From assembly GCF_014280435.1 (NCBI RefSeq), contig NZ_CP060388.1, positions 930,001 through 994,000 on the forward strand: DNA of 64,000 bases, given 5' to 3'. Both the position numbers and the translations under genes were made by a program. Numbering within the stretch: the stretch's first letter is position 1; every line of letters begins with the position of its first letter. Below the pieces are notes generated by a model. The model had not been told where the DNA came from. It ran no database searches and saw only the letters and a list, made by a program, of their open reading frames with translations. Below are positions 43,060 through 54,296 of this stretch, in pieces. This DNA comes from Sphingobium sp. KCTC 72723 (GTDB lineage Bacteria; Pseudomonadota; Alphaproteobacteria; Sphingomonadales; Sphingomonadaceae).

Positions 43060-43320
43060 CTGAATTCCCTTCTGTTGCCCGGTGGGTTCAACCGCGCTAT
43101 TTTAGAATGAAGTCAGGCCGTTAGGCCCTCATTCACGCTGCAATGGCGAGTGCTTCGTTATCGTTGGCACTTGTGAGTTTTGCACAGTTTAACGGCTTAC
43201 ACGGGCCGGGTAAAAATATCGCCTTTGAACACACGTCGATCCTAGTTCGCCCCCGTCAGACACCCCGCTCAAAGCGGGGCATGTGGTGGAGACGCCGGGT
43301 ACTGCCCCCGGGTCCGCTGC
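43060..43320 (-). ncRNA. ssrA: tmRNA, circularly permuted two-piece gene
   Basis: Ribosome rescue RNA. Read on the minus strand, the acceptor piece comes first: it ends GGCGTCTCCACCA with CCA at 43286-43284. A spacer (43283-43255) is then removed. The coding piece starts GGGGGCG (43254-43248), which pairs with CGTCTCC of the acceptor with two G-U pairs, and continues CGAACTAGGATCGACG, the tmRNA 5' consensus. The tag frame GCC AAC GAT AAC GAA... at 43168-43133 encodes ANDNEALAIAA then TGA. A T-run terminator follows. Both outer ends are approximate. Permutation is typical of alphaproteobacteria. Confidence 0.93.
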
Positions 43321-43324
43321 GTCT

Positions 43325-43330
43325 ATTATA
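43325..43330 (-). promoter_or_regulatory. -10 element of ssrA
   Basis: TATAAT on the minus strand, about 7 nt before the predicted acceptor-piece start. No clear -35 is seen. Confidence 0.55.
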
Positions 43331-43429
43331 CGACACAATTTATCACCATAGCCGGGCGAACCCGGCCCGACCTATATGGAACCGCGCGGGCCATTTATCA
43401 AGTCACTCGCGCAAAAGGGAGCAAACGAC

Positions 43430-44188
43430 ATGTGCATCATGGCCATGGCATGGGCCGCTCATCCGCGCTGGCAACTGCTGCTGATCGGCAATCGGGACGA
43501 ATATCACGCCCGCCCCGCCGCACCGCTTGCCCCCTGGCCCGACCGGCCGGGCGTCATCGCCGGACGCGACCTGCAATCGGGTGGCACCTGGCTGGGCGTA
43601 TCGACGGCCGGGCGTGTCGCCATCGTCACCAATCTGCGCGGCCATGGCGATCGCTCGCCCGATCGCGCCTCGCGCGGCGCACTGGTCGCCGACCTGCTGG
43701 CGGGCGACGGTTCCTATGCCGATGCGCCACCATCCGCGCTGGACGATTTCAACCCCTTCAACCTCATTCTGATCGACGACCAGACCGCCCATTTCCTGAC
43801 CAACCATCCCGCCCCGCGCCGAACGCACCTGCCCCCCGGCCTCTATGGCCTGTCCAACGCCACGCTCGACGCCCCCTGGCCCAAGACGCTGGCGCTCAAA
43901 GCCGCGCTTGCCGAATGGCTGACGACCAACCCCGACACCCCGCAATCCCTGTTCGATCCCCTCCGCACCGAAACCCTGCCTGCCACGCAGGCAGGCGACG
44001 AAACCTCCCCCATCTTCATCCGCGATTCCCTCTACGGCACGCGGTGCAGCACCATCGTCGCCATCGACACCGCCGGACAGGGCCAGATCATCGAACGCCG
44101 CTTCGACGCTACCGGCCACGCCACCGGCGACACCCTGATCGACTTCCGCTTCCCCCCGGCGCAATCGCACGCTAAAGCGATCCCATGA
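43430..44188 (+). CDS. NRDE family protein (TANGO2-like)
   Basis: 252 residues from ATG 43430. The family-defining motif NRDE occurs in [12 protein letters not shown] near residue 24, preceded by MCIMAMAW with the conserved Cys2 as potential N-terminal nucleophile. [15 protein letters not shown] and [11 protein letters not shown] follow as usual. Members are thought to act in haem or membrane homeostasis; function is not settled. It opens the trp-moa operon: its stop overlaps the trpG start (ATGA). Confidence 0.88.
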   Translation: MCIMAMAWAAHPRWQLLLIGNRDEYHARPAAPLAPWPDRPGVIAGRDLQSGGTWLGVSTAGRVAIVTNLRGHGDRSPDRASRGALVADLLAGDGSYADAPPSALDDFNPFNLILIDDQTAHFLTNHPAPRRTHLPPGLYGLSNATLDAPWPKTLALKAALAEWLTTNPDTPQSLFDPLRTETLPATQAGDETSPIFIRDSLYGTRCSTIVAIDTAGQGQIIERRFDATGHATGDTLIDFRFPPAQSHAKAIP

Positions 44189-44775
44189 TCCTCGTCATCG
44201 ACAATTATGACAGCTTTACCTGGAACCTGGTCCATTATCTGATGGAACTGGGCGCGCGGGTCGAAGTCGTCCGCAACGACGCCATTTCCGCCGGACAAGC
44301 CTTGTCCAGCGGCGCGAAGGCGTTCCTGCTTTCGCCCGGCCCCTGCACTCCCAATGAAGCGGGCGTCAGCCTGGATCTCGTCGCCGCCTGCGCCGACGCG
44401 GGCGCGCCCCTGCTGGGCGTATGCCTTGGCCATCAGGCGATCGGCCAGCATTTCGGGGGCAAAGTGGTGCGCGGCGGCCTGATGCACGGCAAGACGTCGC
44501 CCGTCACCCATGACGGCACCGGCCTGTTCGCGGGCCTCCCCTCGCCCTTCACGGCAACCCGCTATCACTCGCTGATCGTGGAGCAGATTCCCGAAACACT
44601 GGTCGTCAACGCCACCAGCGAAGACGGATCGGTCATGGGCTTCCGTCACGCCACGCTGCCGATCCATTCGGTGCAATTCCACCCCGAAAGCATCGCCACC
44701 GAACATGGCCATGACATGCTGGCCAACTTCCTGAAAATCGCCGGCATCCCGGTGCGGGCGCGCGAAGCGGCGTAA
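44185..44775 (+). CDS. trpG: glutamine amidotransferase of anthranilate/aminodeoxychorismate synthase
   Basis: 196 residues. Class I glutaminase releasing ammonia for TrpE or Pab[17 protein letters not shown] starts the domain, the nucleophile Cys is in [11 protein letters not shown], and the His-Glu pair in [11 protein letters not shown]. In this family one subunit often serves both tryptophan and folate synthesis (pabA/trpG). trpE is not in the window. 77 nt separate it from trpD, a longer gap than elsewhere in the operon, with no distinct regulatory structure seen. Confidence 0.95.
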   Translation: MILVIDNYDSFTWNLVHYLMELGARVEVVRNDAISAGQALSSGAKAFLLSPGPCTPNEAGVSLDLVAACADAGAPLLGVCLGHQAIGQHFGGKVVRGGLMHGKTSPVTHDGTGLFAGLPSPFTATRYHSLIVEQIPETLVVNATSEDGSVMGFRHATLPIHSVQFHPESIATEHGHDMLANFLKIAGIPVRAREAA

Positions 44776-44852
44776 CAAACCGCCCGCGTGCGCCGGGGAA
44801 AACTGCATACCCCCTCGACTCATCCGCCCCGCCGCGATTAAGGCCAATCGCG

Positions 44853-45845
44853 ATGACCAGCCTGCCCGATCCTGCCGCGCCGCTCGACGCGCTGACCGCC
44901 GCCCGCGCCTTCGACCTGCTGTTTGACGCGGACTTGGCCGAACAGGACATCGCCGCCTTCCTCGTCACCATGGCCCGGCGTGGCGAAACTGCGACCGAAA
45001 TCGCCGCCGCCGCCCGTGCCATGCGCGCCCGCATGATCCCGGTCACTGCGCCACCGGGCGCGATCGACGTTTGCGGCACCGGGGGCGATGGCCATCACAC
45101 CCTCAACGTCTCGACCGCCGTGTCGCTGGTCGTCGCCGCGTCCGGCGTGCCGGTCGCCAAACATGGCAATCGCGCCGCATCGTCCAAGGCCGGAGCCGCC
45201 GACACGCTCGAAGCCCTCGGCCTCGACCTCGATCGCGCCGCCGCTACGGCGCAAGCAACCCTCGCCGACCTCGGCATCTGCTTCCTGTTCGCGCAAAATT
45301 ACCACCCCGCGCTCAAGCGCCTCGGCCCCATCCGCCGCGCCATTGGCGAGCGCACTATCTTCAATCTCATGGGACCGCTCGCCAATCCCGCGCGCGTCCG
45401 TCGCCAGCTCGTCGGCATCGCCCGCCCCGCCTATGTCCCCATCTATGCGCAGGCATTGAGCGACCTGGGCGTGGACCGCGCCATGATCGTGTCGGGCGAC
45501 GAAGGGCTGGACGAACTCTCGCTCGCCGGAGGCAATGACCTGGCCGAAGTGACCGGCGACGGCCTCATCGCCATGCGCCGCCTGTCCGCAGCCGATCTTG
45601 GCCTGTCCACTCATCCGGTCGAAGCGATCCGGGGCGGCGACGCCACCCATAATGCCGCCGCCCTGCGCGCCCTGTTGCAAGGCGAACCGGGGCCATATCG
45701 GGACGCCGTGCTGCTCAACGCCGCCGCCGCCCTTGTCGTGGCCGACGCGGTTGCCGATCTGAAGGAAGGCGTCGAGGAAGCGGCCGAAACCATCGACCGT
45801 GGCCTTGCCAACGCTCTGCTCAATTGCTGGATTGCCTATTCATGA
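44853..45845 (+). CDS. trpD: anthranilate phosphoribosyltransferase
   Basis: 330 residues. Transfers phosphoribosyl to anthranilate in tryptophan synthesis. The PRPP-binding glycine motif GTGGDG lies in [18 protein letters not shown] (near 70), [20 protein letters not shown] follows, and the divalent-metal DE pair is in [13 protein letters not shown]. Start ATG 44853 is supported by the usual TrpD length. It overlaps trpC by 4 nt. Confidence 0.97.
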   Translation: MTSLPDPAAPLDALTAARAFDLLFDADLAEQDIAAFLVTMARRGETATEIAAAARAMRARMIPVTAPPGAIDVCGTGGDGHHTLNVSTAVSLVVAASGVPVAKHGNRAASSKAGAADTLEALGLDLDRAAATAQATLADLGICFLFAQNYHPALKRLGPIRRAIGERTIFNLMGPLANPARVRRQLVGIARPAYVPIYAQALSDLGVDRAMIVSGDEGLDELSLAGGNDLAEVTGDGLIAMRRLSAADLGLSTHPVEAIRGGDATHNAAALRALLQGEPGPYRDAVLLNAAAALVVADAVADLKEGVEEAAETIDRGLANALLNCWIAYS

Positions 45846-46633
45846 CCAACAAGCTGATCGAGATTTGCGATTTCAAGCGGGAGGATGTCGCCCATCGCAA
45901 GGCCGCTACCACCGTTTCGTCGCTCTACGCCCGCGCAGCGGAACAGACGCCCCCGCGCGGCTTTCGCAAGGCGCTGGACGATGCCGCCCTGTCCGGCTTC
46001 GGCCTGATCGCGGAAATCAAGAAAGCCAGCCCCTCAAAAGGCCTGATCCGCGCCGATTTCGATCCGCCAGCCCATGCCATCGCCTATGCGGCGGGCGGCG
46101 CGGCCTGTCTGTCGGTGCTGACGGACGAACCCTATTTTCAGGGCCATGACGATTATCTCATGGCCGCCCGCTCCGCCTGTGCGCTGCCCGTCCTGCGCAA
46201 GGATTTCATCGTCGATCCCTGGCAGATCCTCGAAAGCCGCGCGCTCGGCGCGGACGCCATCCTCATCATCGTCGCGGCGCTGGACGATGCGCAGATGAAG
46301 GACATAGAGGATACCGCGCTCGGCCTCGGCATGGACGCATTGATCGAAGTGCATGACGAAGCCGAACTGGAGCGCGCGCTGAAACTGCGCTCGCGCCTCA
46401 TTGGGGTCAACAATCGCGACCTGCGCGACTTCACCGTCGATTTCGCCCGCACCTACGAACTGGTGGGGAAGGCACCGGAAGGCTGCACTTTCATCGCCGA
46501 AAGCGGCCTGACCTCCCATGCCGACCTCACCGCCATGGCCGACCATGGCGTGCGCTGTTTCCTTGTCGGTGAAACACTGATGCGCCAGCCCGACGTGGAG
46601 GCCGCAACGCTCAATCTCCTCACCGGCGCATGA
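45842..46633 (+). CDS. trpC: indole-3-glycerol phosphate synthase
   Basis: 263 residues. TIM-barrel enzyme forming indole-3-glycerol phosphate. Catalytic segments: [13 protein letters not shown] (Lys), [27 protein letters not shown] (Lys), [15 protein letters not shown] (Glu), [14 protein letters not shown] (Asn) and [11 protein letters not shown] (Ser). Start ATG 45842 overlaps the trpD stop; its stop overlaps moaC (ATGA). Confidence 0.97.
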   Translation: MTNKLIEICDFKREDVAHRKAATTVSSLYARAAEQTPPRGFRKALDDAALSGFGLIAEIKKASPSKGLIRADFDPPAHAIAYAAGGAACLSVLTDEPYFQGHDDYLMAARSACALPVLRKDFIVDPWQILESRALGADAILIIVAALDDAQMKDIEDTALGLGMDALIEVHDEAELERALKLRSRLIGVNNRDLRDFTVDFARTYELVGKAPEGCTFIAESGLTSHADLTAMADHGVRCFLVGETLMRQPDVEAATLNLLTGA

Positions 46634-47103
46634 CCGGCCTCACCCATCTGGACGAAGACGGCGCGGCCCGCATGGTCGATGTCTCTGCCAAGGCCGTAAC
46701 CGCGCGCGAAGCCGTCGCATCCGGGCGGATCGACATGATCGCCGACGCTGCCAGCGCTATCGCGGCGGGCCTCGTCAAGAAGGGCGACGTGCTGGCGGTC
46801 GCGCGGGTCGCGGGCATCATGGCGGCCAAGCGCACCGCCGACCTCATCCCGCTCTGCCACCCGATCGCGCTCAGCGCCGTCACCGTGGATTTCGCCCTCG
46901 ACGCCACGGGCGTCACCGTCACCGCCACTGCCCGCACCGCCGGGCAGACGGGCGTGGAAATGGAGGCGCTGACCGCCGCATCGGTCGCGCTGCTCACTGT
47001 CTATGACATGGCCAAAGCGCTCGATAAGGGCATGATGATCGGCAATATCGGCCTGATCGCAAAGACCGGCGGCAAATCGGGCGACTGGCGCCGCACCCCA
47101 TGA
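46630..47103 (+). CDS. moaC: cyclic pyranopterin monophosphate synthase
   Basis: 157 residues. Second step of molybdenum-cofactor synthesis, converting the MoaA product to cPMP. Motifs: [32 protein letters not shown] (active-site region), [20 protein letters not shown] and [12 protein letters not shown]. Length and ends are normal. Joined by 4-nt overlaps to trpC and moeA. Confidence 0.97.
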   Translation: MTGLTHLDEDGAARMVDVSAKAVTAREAVASGRIDMIADAASAIAAGLVKKGDVLAVARVAGIMAAKRTADLIPLCHPIALSAVTVDFALDATGVTVTATARTAGQTGVEMEALTAASVALLTVYDMAKALDKGMMIGNIGLIAKTGGKSGDWRRTP

Positions 47104-48278
47104 GCCTGCTGCCGGTAGCCGAAGCCCAGGCCCGCCTGTTCGCGCTGGCAACGCTCTTGCCAGCAGAGCAAACTCCGCTCGTCGCCTGCACCGGCCGCTG
47201 GCTGGCGCAGTCCATAATCGCCTTGCGCGACCAGCCATGGGCCGCTCTGTCCGCGATGGACGGCTATGCCGTGCGCGCGGCCGAAGAACCCGGCCCTTGG
47301 CGCATCACTGCAACCAGCAGCGCCGGTGGCCCGCCCCCCGCATCGCTTGGCCCCGGCGAAGCCTGCCGCATCTTCACCGGCGCGCCTCTGCCGCCGGGTG
47401 CCGACGCCATCCTGATTCAGGAAAATGCCGCCGTCGAAGCCGACCTGCTTCGCGCCATCGACGGCACGCTGGCCACGGGCCGCCACGTCCGCCCCGCCGC
47501 ATCCGATTTCGGGAATGGTGCGCCCCTGCTCGAAGCAGGCGCACGGCTCGGCCCGGCACAGATCGCGCTGGCGGCACTGGGCGGTCATGGCCAGCTCCCC
47601 GTCCGCCGCCGCCCCTGCATCGCGCTGATCTCGACCGGCGACGAACTCGTCCCGGCCGGCGCACCAACCCCACCGGGCCGCCTGCCCTCCTCCAACGCGC
47701 CGATGCTCGCCGCCCTGCTGGCCGCGCTACCCTGCGATGTGATGGATCTGGGCATCGTGCCGGACGATCTGGACGCTATGGTCGCCGCTCTCGCCCGCGC
47801 AAAGCAGGCCGACATCATCGTTTCGACTGGCGGCGCATCGGTCGGCGATCATGATCTGGTCCGCCCCGCCTTCGCTCAGGCTGGCGGCACGCTCGATTTC
47901 TGGAAGATCGCCATGCGTCCGGGCAAGCCACTGATGGCCGGTCGGCTGGACAGCGCGCTGTTCCTGGGCCTGCCAGGCAACCCCGTATCGGCCTTCGTCA
48001 CCGCAACTTTATTCCTGCTGCCCCTCGTCCGCCACCTGTCGGGCGCGCACGATCCGCTGCCGCCAACGCTCGAAGCGCGCCTCGCTTCCCCCCTGCCGCA
48101 AACCGCCGAACGCGACGATTATCTGCGCGCACGTCAGGGCAAGGATGGAATCGTTACGGTAACGTCACAGGACAGCGCCGCCACTGCCGCCCTCGCCATG
48201 GCCGATTGCCTCATCCACCGCCCCGCCGGATCACCAACCGCCGCGCAAGGCGAAAGCGTCACGATAATCCCGCTTTAG
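47100..48278 (+). CDS. moeA: molybdopterin molybdenumtransferase
   Basis: 392 residues. Inserts molybdenum into adenylylated molybdopterin. [13 protein letters not shown] near the N-terminus, [18 protein letters not shown], then the MoaB/MogA-like domain with [20 protein letters not shown] and [12 protein letters not shown], and [12 protein letters not shown]-terminal domain IV ends IPL. Last gene of the trp-moa cluster; lexA starts 338 nt later under its own SOS promoter. The gap 48279-48583 shows no gene. Confidence 0.96.
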   Translation: MSLLPVAEAQARLFALATLLPAEQTPLVACTGRWLAQSIIALRDQPWAALSAMDGYAVRAAEEPGPWRITATSSAGGPPPASLGPGEACRIFTGAPLPPGADAILIQENAAVEADLLRAIDGTLATGRHVRPAASDFGNGAPLLEAGARLGPAQIALAALGGHGQLPVRRRPCIALISTGDELVPAGAPTPPGRLPSSNAPMLAALLAALPCDVMDLGIVPDDLDAMVAALARAKQADIIVSTGGASVGDHDLVRPAFAQAGGTLDFWKIAMRPGKPLMAGRLDSALFLGLPGNPVSAFVTATLFLLPLVRHLSGAHDPLPPTLEARLASPLPQTAERDDYLRARQGKDGIVTVTSQDSAATAALAMADCLIHRPAGSPTAAQGESVTIIPL

Positions 48279-48583
48279 CCACAAATATATGTCAGCAATG
48301 CTGTCTTTCTCCGACCATATCCTCGCGATGGTCGCGATCGCCAAATTGCCGCTCACCTTCCTGAAATCGCACGCCATTTCCCCAACGCCGACGATTGGCG
48401 TCATGGTCTGTCCGGTGCCGATCGTTAGCAGGGTAAGGAATTTGGGGCATCATCACTCTCTATGTCCATCTTGCTGTCTCTTTTGTCGGCAGCATGATCG
48501 CAAAACCCCCTTGCCCCCATCTCGTTCCCGCAAATGCGACGGGTTGCAGCGGCGCTTGACTTGCCCCGTTCCGTTTACTAACT

Positions 48584-48598
48584 GTTCTTCATACGTTC
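48584..48598 (+). promoter_or_regulatory. LexA (SOS) box
   Basis: GTTC-TTCATAC-GTTC is a perfect alphaproteobacterial LexA site (GTTC-N7-GTTC) located 18 nt before the lexA start codon. It implies autorepression. Confidence 0.88.
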
Positions 48599-48616
48599 CA
48601 CGGAAGGACCGCAGTC

Positions 48617-49291
48617 ATGTTGACGCTCAAGCAGCAGGAATTGCTCAGCTTCATTCAAACCCGGCTGGATGAAGGCGGCGTGTCCCCCTCGTTCGAGGAG
48701 ATGAAGGACGCGCTCGACCTGCGTTCCAAATCCGGCATCCACCGGCTCATCAACGCGCTGGAAGAACGCGGCTTCATTCGCCGCCTGCCCAACCGCGCCC
48801 GCGCGCTCGAAGTGTTGAAACTGCCCGACGCCATGCACCGCACGCCCGCTGCCCCGGCAAAACCCAAAGCCGCGCCCAGCCTGCCGATGCTGCCCACGGC
48901 GGCCAATGACGTCATCGAAATTCCCCTGCACGGCCGCATCGCGGCAGGTGTTCCGATCGAAGCGATGGAAGGACAGAATATGCTCTCCGTCCCCGCCGCC
49001 CTGCTCGGCGCGGGCGATCATTATGCGCTCGAAGTCTCCGGCGATTCGATGATCGAAGCGGGCATATTGGACGGCGACTTCGCCCTGATCCAGCGCACCG
49101 AAAGCGCCCGCGAAGGGCAGATCGTCGTCGCCCTGATCGACGAGCATGAAGCCACGCTCAAATTTTTCCGCCGCGAAGGGCCACGGGTCCGGCTCGACCC
49201 GGCCAACAGCGCCTATGAACCGCAACTTTATGATTCCAATCAGGTGCGGATTCAGGGCAAGCTGGCCGGACTGCTGCGCCGCTATAACTGA
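48617..49291 (+). CDS. lexA: SOS repressor LexA
   Basis: 224 residues. N-terminal winged helix ([40 protein letters not shown]), then a linker. The latent peptidase is visible: cleavage site Ala-Gly in [11 protein letters not shown], nucleophile Ser in [11 protein letters not shown] and Lys in EATLKFFRR. Controls the SOS response to DNA damage. It is preceded by a perfect SOS box and the ribosome-binding sequence GGAAGGA. Its last 10 nt overlap the end of the opposite comEC gene. Confidence 0.97.
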   Translation: MLTLKQQELLSFIQTRLDEGGVSPSFEEMKDALDLRSKSGIHRLINALEERGFIRRLPNRARALEVLKLPDAMHRTPAAPAKPKAAPSLPMLPTAANDVIEIPLHGRIAAGVPIEAMEGQNMLSVPAALLGAGDHYALEVSGDSMIEAGILDGDFALIQRTESAREGQIVVALIDEHEATLKFFRREGPRVRLDPANSAYEPQLYDSNQVRIQGKLAGLLRRYN

Positions 49292-51444
49292 GGACGGGCC
49301 AAGTTACGGCGCGGTGCTGGGCGCGCGATCCACGGATGCGCGTCGCCCGGCTGCCGCACCGTCCTGACCGAACCATTGGCCAGGTTGATGGCGACGCCAC
49401 CCGTCCGCGCCAGCAACCGGCGGTCGATTTTCAACCAGCGCGGCCTGCACCAGCGCGGCAATCCCCGGTCGGCGATCACGATATCCGCCGCCGCGCAGTC
49501 CTTCTCAAACTGCACCCGCTCCACGAACATGGAATTGCGAGTCATCAACACCGCCCATGTCCGCTCGCCCGCCCGTACCCGCGCCGCACATAAATCCGCC
49601 GAACAGCGCGCCTCCGGCAAACCCGCCAGCGCATCCAGCGGCCCGTCATAGCCCGCACTCTCCGCCAGCGTATCGCGCACATAATCTCCCGCTCCGGCAC
49701 GCAGCAACGCCATCCGCCCCGTCGCCATCCGCACCACGACATGGCGGCCATCGCCCGTCACCAGCAGGTCAGGCGGCGACTGCATCAGCATCGCCGCCAC
49801 ACCGACCACAACCCCGCCAAGCCCCAGCCACCGCCCCCCGCTGCGCCACAACAGGCACCACAACAGCCCGCCGATCGTTACCCCGAACGTCCATCCCGGC
49901 ATGGCCGGCGTCACCATCATCGCCATCGGCTGCGCCGCCACGCCATGGGCCAGCACCAGCAACAGGCCCAGCGCCCGTTCGGTCAGCCACCAGAATGGCG
50001 CGCCCAACCCCGCCAGATCGAACAGCAAAGCCAGCGCCTCCAGCGGCATCACCACGAACGTCGTCAGCGGAATCGCGATGATATTGGCGAACGCCCCCAG
50101 CATCCCGGCCTTGTGAAAATGAAACAGCGCGATCGGCATCAGCACCAGTTCGACTGCGATCCCCGTCATCAACGTCGCGGCCAGCACCCGCATCCCCTTG
50201 CGCATCACCCCCTCGTCCCGCGCCGCCGCAAAGGCCCGAAACCCCGGATGCTCCGCCAGCGCGACCAGCGCCGTCACGGCGGCAAAGCTCATCTGAAAAC
50301 TCGGCCCCGCCACCGCTTCGGGCCAGAAGGCCAGCACGACCAGCGCGCCCGACGCCACCAGCCGCAGCGTAATCGCGTCCCGCCCCATCGCCAGCCCGCC
50401 CAGCACCAGCAACGCCGCGACGCACGACCGCACCGTCGGCACTTCCGCTCCGGTCAACAGCGTGTATCCGATCCCGGCCAGCGCTCCGCCCCCTGCCGCG
50501 ATCAGCATCAACGGCCACTCCAGCGCCGCCCGGCGGCTCAGCGCCATCACCCGCATCAGCAGGAAAATCACCGCCCCGATCAGCGCCGTCACATGCAGCC
50601 CGCTGATCGACAGCAGATGCGCCAGCCCGCTGCGCCGCATCGCTTCGGCATCCGCCTCGGCACTCGCGCCCTGATCCCCGGTCGCCAGCGCAATCGCAAT
50701 GCCCTGCGCCGGGCCATCGACCTGCCCGGCTATGTGCGTGAACAAACGCGCCCGTAAAGACGGCGCGACACTGGCCGGACGCAGCAACGCGATTGGCTTC
50801 AAAGCCTTGCCGGTCGCACCGATCCCTTGAAAATAGGCGCGCGCGGCGAAATCATAACCCCCCGGCACGGCGGGCGGCGCGGGCGGCATCAACCGCACGC
50901 GAAAGCGGATCACTGCCCCTTCACCCAGCCCCGCCGGTACATCATCCTCCGCAATATTGACCCGGATCATCCCCGGCAGCGCTGGCGCATCGACGGGCCG
51001 CAGCATCGCCCGCACCATCTGCTGCGCTGGCACCGGGCGCACCGACACCACTTCCCCCGTCACCGTCGCGAACAACGCGCGCGCCAGCGGCGGCTCCCCC
51101 ACCAGCATCGCCTTGCCCCACACCAGCGCGCAACCGATGCACGCCAGCATCCCGCCCGCCACGATCATCCGTCGCAACCGCCCGCCTTCGGGCAGCAACA
51201 GCCCGGCACAGGCCAGCCCCAGCGCCACGCAGCAAAAGGCCATCCACCCCAGCGCATCGGGCAACAGAAACCAGGCGGAAATACCCGCGCCCAGTCCCAC
51301 CGGCACCCAAAGCGGCACTTGCTCCCGCTCATTTTCCAGCCAGCATTCCACCCGCGCAAATCCGCCGCGCGCGCCCGCGCCGATCCCCCGACCAAGGGAG
51401 GTTTGTCGTGGCTCAAAAGCCATGCTAGGGGGCGTCACATCCAT
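49282..51444 (-). CDS. comEC: ComEC/Rec2-family membrane protein
   Basis: 720 residues. An OB-fold (DUF4131) region near residue 140 ([14 protein letters not shown]), then the Competence domain: [23 protein letters not shown] and [15 protein letters not shown], with about ten membrane segments. The C-terminal metallo-beta-lactamase-like portion (about 550-690) lacks the HxHxDH motif, so only the channel part looks conserved; such degenerate tails are usual in sphingomonads as far as I recall. Role in DNA uptake is inferred. Start ATG 51444; ATG 51423 is an alternative. Starts are divergent from gltX by only 27 nt. Confidence 0.9.
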   Translation of the reverse strand: MDVTPPSMAFEPRQTSLGRGIGAGARGGFARVECWLENEREQVPLWVPVGLGAGISAWFLLPDALGWMAFCCVALGLACAGLLLPEGGRLRRMIVAGGMLACIGCALVWGKAMLVGEPPLARALFATVTGEVVSVRPVPAQQMVRAMLRPVDAPALPGMIRVNIAEDDVPAGLGEGAVIRFRVRLMPPAPPAVPGGYDFAARAYFQGIGATGKALKPIALLRPASVAPSLRARLFTHIAGQVDGPAQGIAIALATGDQGASAEADAEAMRRSGLAHLLSISGLHVTALIGAVIFLLMRVMALSRRAALEWPLMLIAAGGGALAGIGYTLLTGAEVPTVRSCVAALLVLGGLAMGRDAITLRLVASGALVVLAFWPEAVAGPSFQMSFAAVTALVALAEHPGFRAFAAARDEGVMRKGMRVLAATLMTGIAVELVLMPIALFHFHKAGMLGAFANIIAIPLTTFVVMPLEALALLFDLAGLGAPFWWLTERALGLLLVLAHGVAAQPMAMMVTPAMPGWTFGVTIGGLLWCLLWRSGGRWLGLGGVVVGVAAMLMQSPPDLLVTGDGRHVVVRMATGRMALLRAGAGDYVRDTLAESAGYDGPLDALAGLPEARCSADLCAARVRAGERTWAVLMTRNSMFVERVQFEKDCAAADIVIADRGLPRWCRPRWLKIDRRLLARTGGVAINLANGSVRTVRQPGDAHPWIARPAPRRNLARPQL

Positions 51445-51471
51445 GGGTCAGCAAGGCGAATGTCAGGGAAT

Positions 51472-52911
51472 ATGACGGCAAGTGCAACGGGAATGAACAA
51501 GCCGGTGGTGACGCGGTTCGCCCCCTCCCCGACAGGTTTCCTGCATATCGGCGGCGCCCGCACCGCTTTGTTCAACTGGCTGTTCGCGCGCCATCATGGC
51601 GGCAAATTCCTGCTGCGGATCGAGGATACCGATCGCGCCCGCTCCACCGACGAAGCGGTTGCCGCCATTTTCGACGGCCTGAACTGGCTCGGCCTTGGCG
51701 GGGACGAGGAACCTGTGTTCCAGTTCGCCCGGACCCCGCGCCATGCGGAAGTCGCCAATCAACTGCTCGAAGGCGGCCACGCCTATCGCTGCTACGCCAC
51801 GCCCGAAGAACTCGCCGCCCTGCGCGAAGAACAGCGCGCCGCCAAGCAGCCGATGCGGTATGATGGCCGCTGGCGCGACCGCGCACCGGAAGAAGCGCCC
51901 GCAGGCGCGCCCTATGTCATCCGCCTGAAGGCACCACGCGAAGGCGAAACGGTGATCGAGGATGCGGTGCAGGGCCGCGTCGTCGTGCAGAATGCCGAAC
52001 TGGACGACATGATCCTGCTGCGGTCGGACGGCACGCCTACCTATATGCTGGCGGTGGTGGTCGATGATAACGACATGGGCGTCACCCATGTCATTCGCGG
52101 CGACGATCATCTCAACAACGCCTTCCGCCAGCTTGGCATCATCAAGGCGATGCAGTGGGAAGAACCCGTCTATGCCCATATCCCGCTGATCCACGGGTCG
52201 GACGGCGCGAAACTGTCCAAGCGTCATGGCGCGCTGGGGGTGGACGTTTATCGCGACGATATGGGGATGCTGCCCGAAGCGGTGCTGAACTATCTGCTGC
52301 GGCTTGGCTGGGGCCATGGGGACGAAGAATTCATCCCGCTCGCTCGCGCCATCGAACTGTTCGACGTGTCGGGCGTCGGCCGCTCGCCATCGCGCTTCGA
52401 CATCAAGAAGCTGGAAAATCTCAACGGCCATTACCTGCGCGAAGCCGATGATGCCCGCCTCGCCGCGCTGGTCGCGCCACGGGTCGCCGCGCGTCTGGGC
52501 ATCATCTTGCCTGAAAACGGTCTCCCACTTTTGGGCGATGCGATGGCTTCGCTCAAGCCAAGGGCCAAGACCGTTAACGAAATTGCGGAGGGCGCGGAAT
52601 TTCTGTTCAAAAATTGCCCGCTGGATTTTGACGAAAAGGCATCGGCTCTGCTAGACGAATCGGCGCGCGCGCTGCTGGCGAATACAGCCGACGCTCTATC
52701 GACCGTTCCGACCTGGACGGTCGAAGCGATCGAAGACGTAATACGCCGCGTGGCGGAGGATGCCGGCCTGGGGCTGGGCAAGGTGGCGCAACCGCTTCGG
52801 GCGGCGCTTACCGGACGCACAGTCTCGCCGGGGATTTTCGATGTCCTCTTCCTTTTGGGGAAAGAGGAGAGCTTGGAACGACTGACCGCTGTGGGGCACG
52901 CATCGGTCTAG
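51472..52911 (+). CDS. gltX: glutamate--tRNA ligase
   Basis: 479 residues. Class I aminoacyl-tRNA synthetase. HIGH-type motif in [23 protein letters not shown]-type motif in [19 protein letters not shown] and [18 protein letters not shown]. Discriminating GluRS or a Glu/Gln-type enzyme cannot be told. Start 51472 is chosen with CAGGGA just upstream; ATG 51493 is also possible. The frame extends further left only as a shadow of comEC. gltA follows 24 nt later. Confidence 0.94.
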   Translation: MTASATGMNKPVVTRFAPSPTGFLHIGGARTALFNWLFARHHGGKFLLRIEDTDRARSTDEAVAAIFDGLNWLGLGGDEEPVFQFARTPRHAEVANQLLEGGHAYRCYATPEELAALREEQRAAKQPMRYDGRWRDRAPEEAPAGAPYVIRLKAPREGETVIEDAVQGRVVVQNAELDDMILLRSDGTPTYMLAVVVDDNDMGVTHVIRGDDHLNNAFRQLGIIKAMQWEEPVYAHIPLIHGSDGAKLSKRHGALGVDVYRDDMGMLPEAVLNYLLRLGWGHGDEEFIPLARAIELFDVSGVGRSPSRFDIKKLENLNGHYLREADDARLAALVAPRVAARLGIILPENGLPLLGDAMASLKPRAKTVNEIAEGAEFLFKNCPLDFDEKASALLDESARALLANTADALSTVPTWTVEAIEDVIRRVAEDAGLGLGKVAQPLRAALTGRTVSPGIFDVLFLLGKEESLERLTAVGHASV

Positions 52912-52935
52912 TTGATGGCACTCAAGGAGAAAAAT

Positions 52936-54222
52936 ATGTCGGATAACAATGCCACTTTGACCGTTGGAGGGGAAACCAAGGACTACGCCGTCATGGACGG
53001 CACGGTCGGTCCTCAGGTCATCGACGTTCGCAAGCTCTACGCCAATACCGGCATGTTCACCTATGATCCGGGCTTCACCTCGACGGCCAGCTGCGAATCG
53101 GGCCTGACCTATATCGACGGCGACGAAGGCATCCTGCTGCATCGCGGCTATCCCATCGGCCAGCTCGCCGAAGAATCCAGCTTCATGGAAGTCTGCTATC
53201 TGCTGCTGAACGGCGAATTGCCGTCCGCCGACGAACTGGCCGATTTCACCCGCACCATCACGCGCCACACCATGGTGCATGAACAGCTGTCGGCTTTCTT
53301 CCGTGGCTTCCGCCGCGACGCGCATCCCATGGCGATCCTGGTCGGCGTGGTCGGCGCGCTGTCGGCCTTCTACCATGATTCGACCGACATCAACGATCCG
53401 GTGCAGCGCAAGATCGCCAGCCACCGCCTGATCGCCAAGATGCCGACAATCGCGGCGATGGCCTATAAATATTCGGTGGGTCAGCCCTTCGTCTATCCGC
53501 GCAACGACCTCTCCTACACCGCCAACTTCCTGCGCATGACCTTCTCGGTCCCGGCGGAAGATTATATCCCCGATCCTGTGATCGTGGACGCGATGGACAA
53601 GATTTTCATCCTTCATGCCGACCATGAACAGAATGCCTCGACGTCGACCGTGCGCCTCGCCGGTTCGTCGGGTGCCAATCCGTTCGCCTGCATCGCGGCG
53701 GGCATTGCCTGCCTGTGGGGTCCGGCCCATGGCGGCGCGAACGAAGCGGCGCTCAACATGCTGCGTGAAATCGGCACGGTCGACCGCATCCCCGAATATA
53801 TCGCCCGCGCCAAGAATAAGGACGATCCGTTCCGCCTGATGGGCTTTGGCCACCGCGTCTATAAAAATTACGATCCGCGCGCGACCGTGATGCAAAAGAC
53901 GGCCGAAGACGTCCTCAAGACCATGGGCGTGACCGATCCCGTGTTCGACGTGGCCCGTGAACTGGAAAAGCTGGCGCTCAGCGATCCCTACTTCATCGAA
54001 AAGAAGCTGTTCCCCAATGTGGACTTCTATTCGGGCGTGATCCTGTCGGCCATCGGCTTCCCGACCGAAATGTTCACTGTGCTGTTCGCGCTCGCCCGCA
54101 CCGTCGGCTGGGTCGCGCAGTGGAACGAAATGATCTCCGATCCAGCGCAGAAGATCGGCCGCCCGCGTCAGCTCTATACTGGCCCGGCGCAGCGCGATTA
54201 TGTCGCGGTCGACAAGCGCTAA
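52936..54222 (+). CDS. gltA: citrate synthase
   Basis: 428 residues. First step of the TCA cycle. Catalytic residues: His in [12 protein letters not shown], His in [13 protein letters not shown] and Asp in [24 protein letters not shown] and the C-terminal [15 protein letters not shown] are typical for the Gram-negative hexameric type. AAGGAGA precedes ATG 52936. A strong terminator follows (54252-54281). Confidence 0.97.
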   Translation: MSDNNATLTVGGETKDYAVMDGTVGPQVIDVRKLYANTGMFTYDPGFTSTASCESGLTYIDGDEGILLHRGYPIGQLAEESSFMEVCYLLLNGELPSADELADFTRTITRHTMVHEQLSAFFRGFRRDAHPMAILVGVVGALSAFYHDSTDINDPVQRKIASHRLIAKMPTIAAMAYKYSVGQPFVYPRNDLSYTANFLRMTFSVPAEDYIPDPVIVDAMDKIFILHADHEQNASTSTVRLAGSSGANPFACIAAGIACLWGPAHGGANEAALNMLREIGTVDRIPEYIARAKNKDDPFRLMGFGHRVYKNYDPRATVMQKTAEDVLKTMGVTDPVFDVARELEKLALSDPYFIEKKLFPNVDFYSGVILSAIGFPTEMFTVLFALARTVGWVAQWNEMISDPAQKIGRPRQLYTGPAQRDYVAVDKR

Positions 54223-54251
54223 GCCAAACGCGCATCGACGTTTTTAGAGGA

Positions 54252-54281
54252 ACGGCGCCTTGGTAACAGGGCGCCGTTTTT
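54252..54281 (+). terminator. Rho-independent terminator of gltA
   Basis: ACGGCGCC (54252-54259) and GGCGCCGT (54270-54277) form an 8-bp stem, followed by five T residues (54277-54281). Confidence 0.92.
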
Positions 54282-54296
54282 CGTTGCCGCCGCTTG

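Noticed and set aside
42823..43110. 95-codon frame on the plus strand near the TPR gene
   Set aside because: It overlaps the ssrA terminator and the 3' part of the tmRNA; no ribosome-binding site or family.
48289..48672. Open frame between moeA and lexA
   Set aside because: It crosses the LexA box and the lexA start codon; the product shows no domain and codon use is atypical.
50827..51471. Upstream extension of gltX of more than 200 codons
   Set aside because: The extension is the antisense shadow of comEC; conserved GluRS sequence begins just after 51472.
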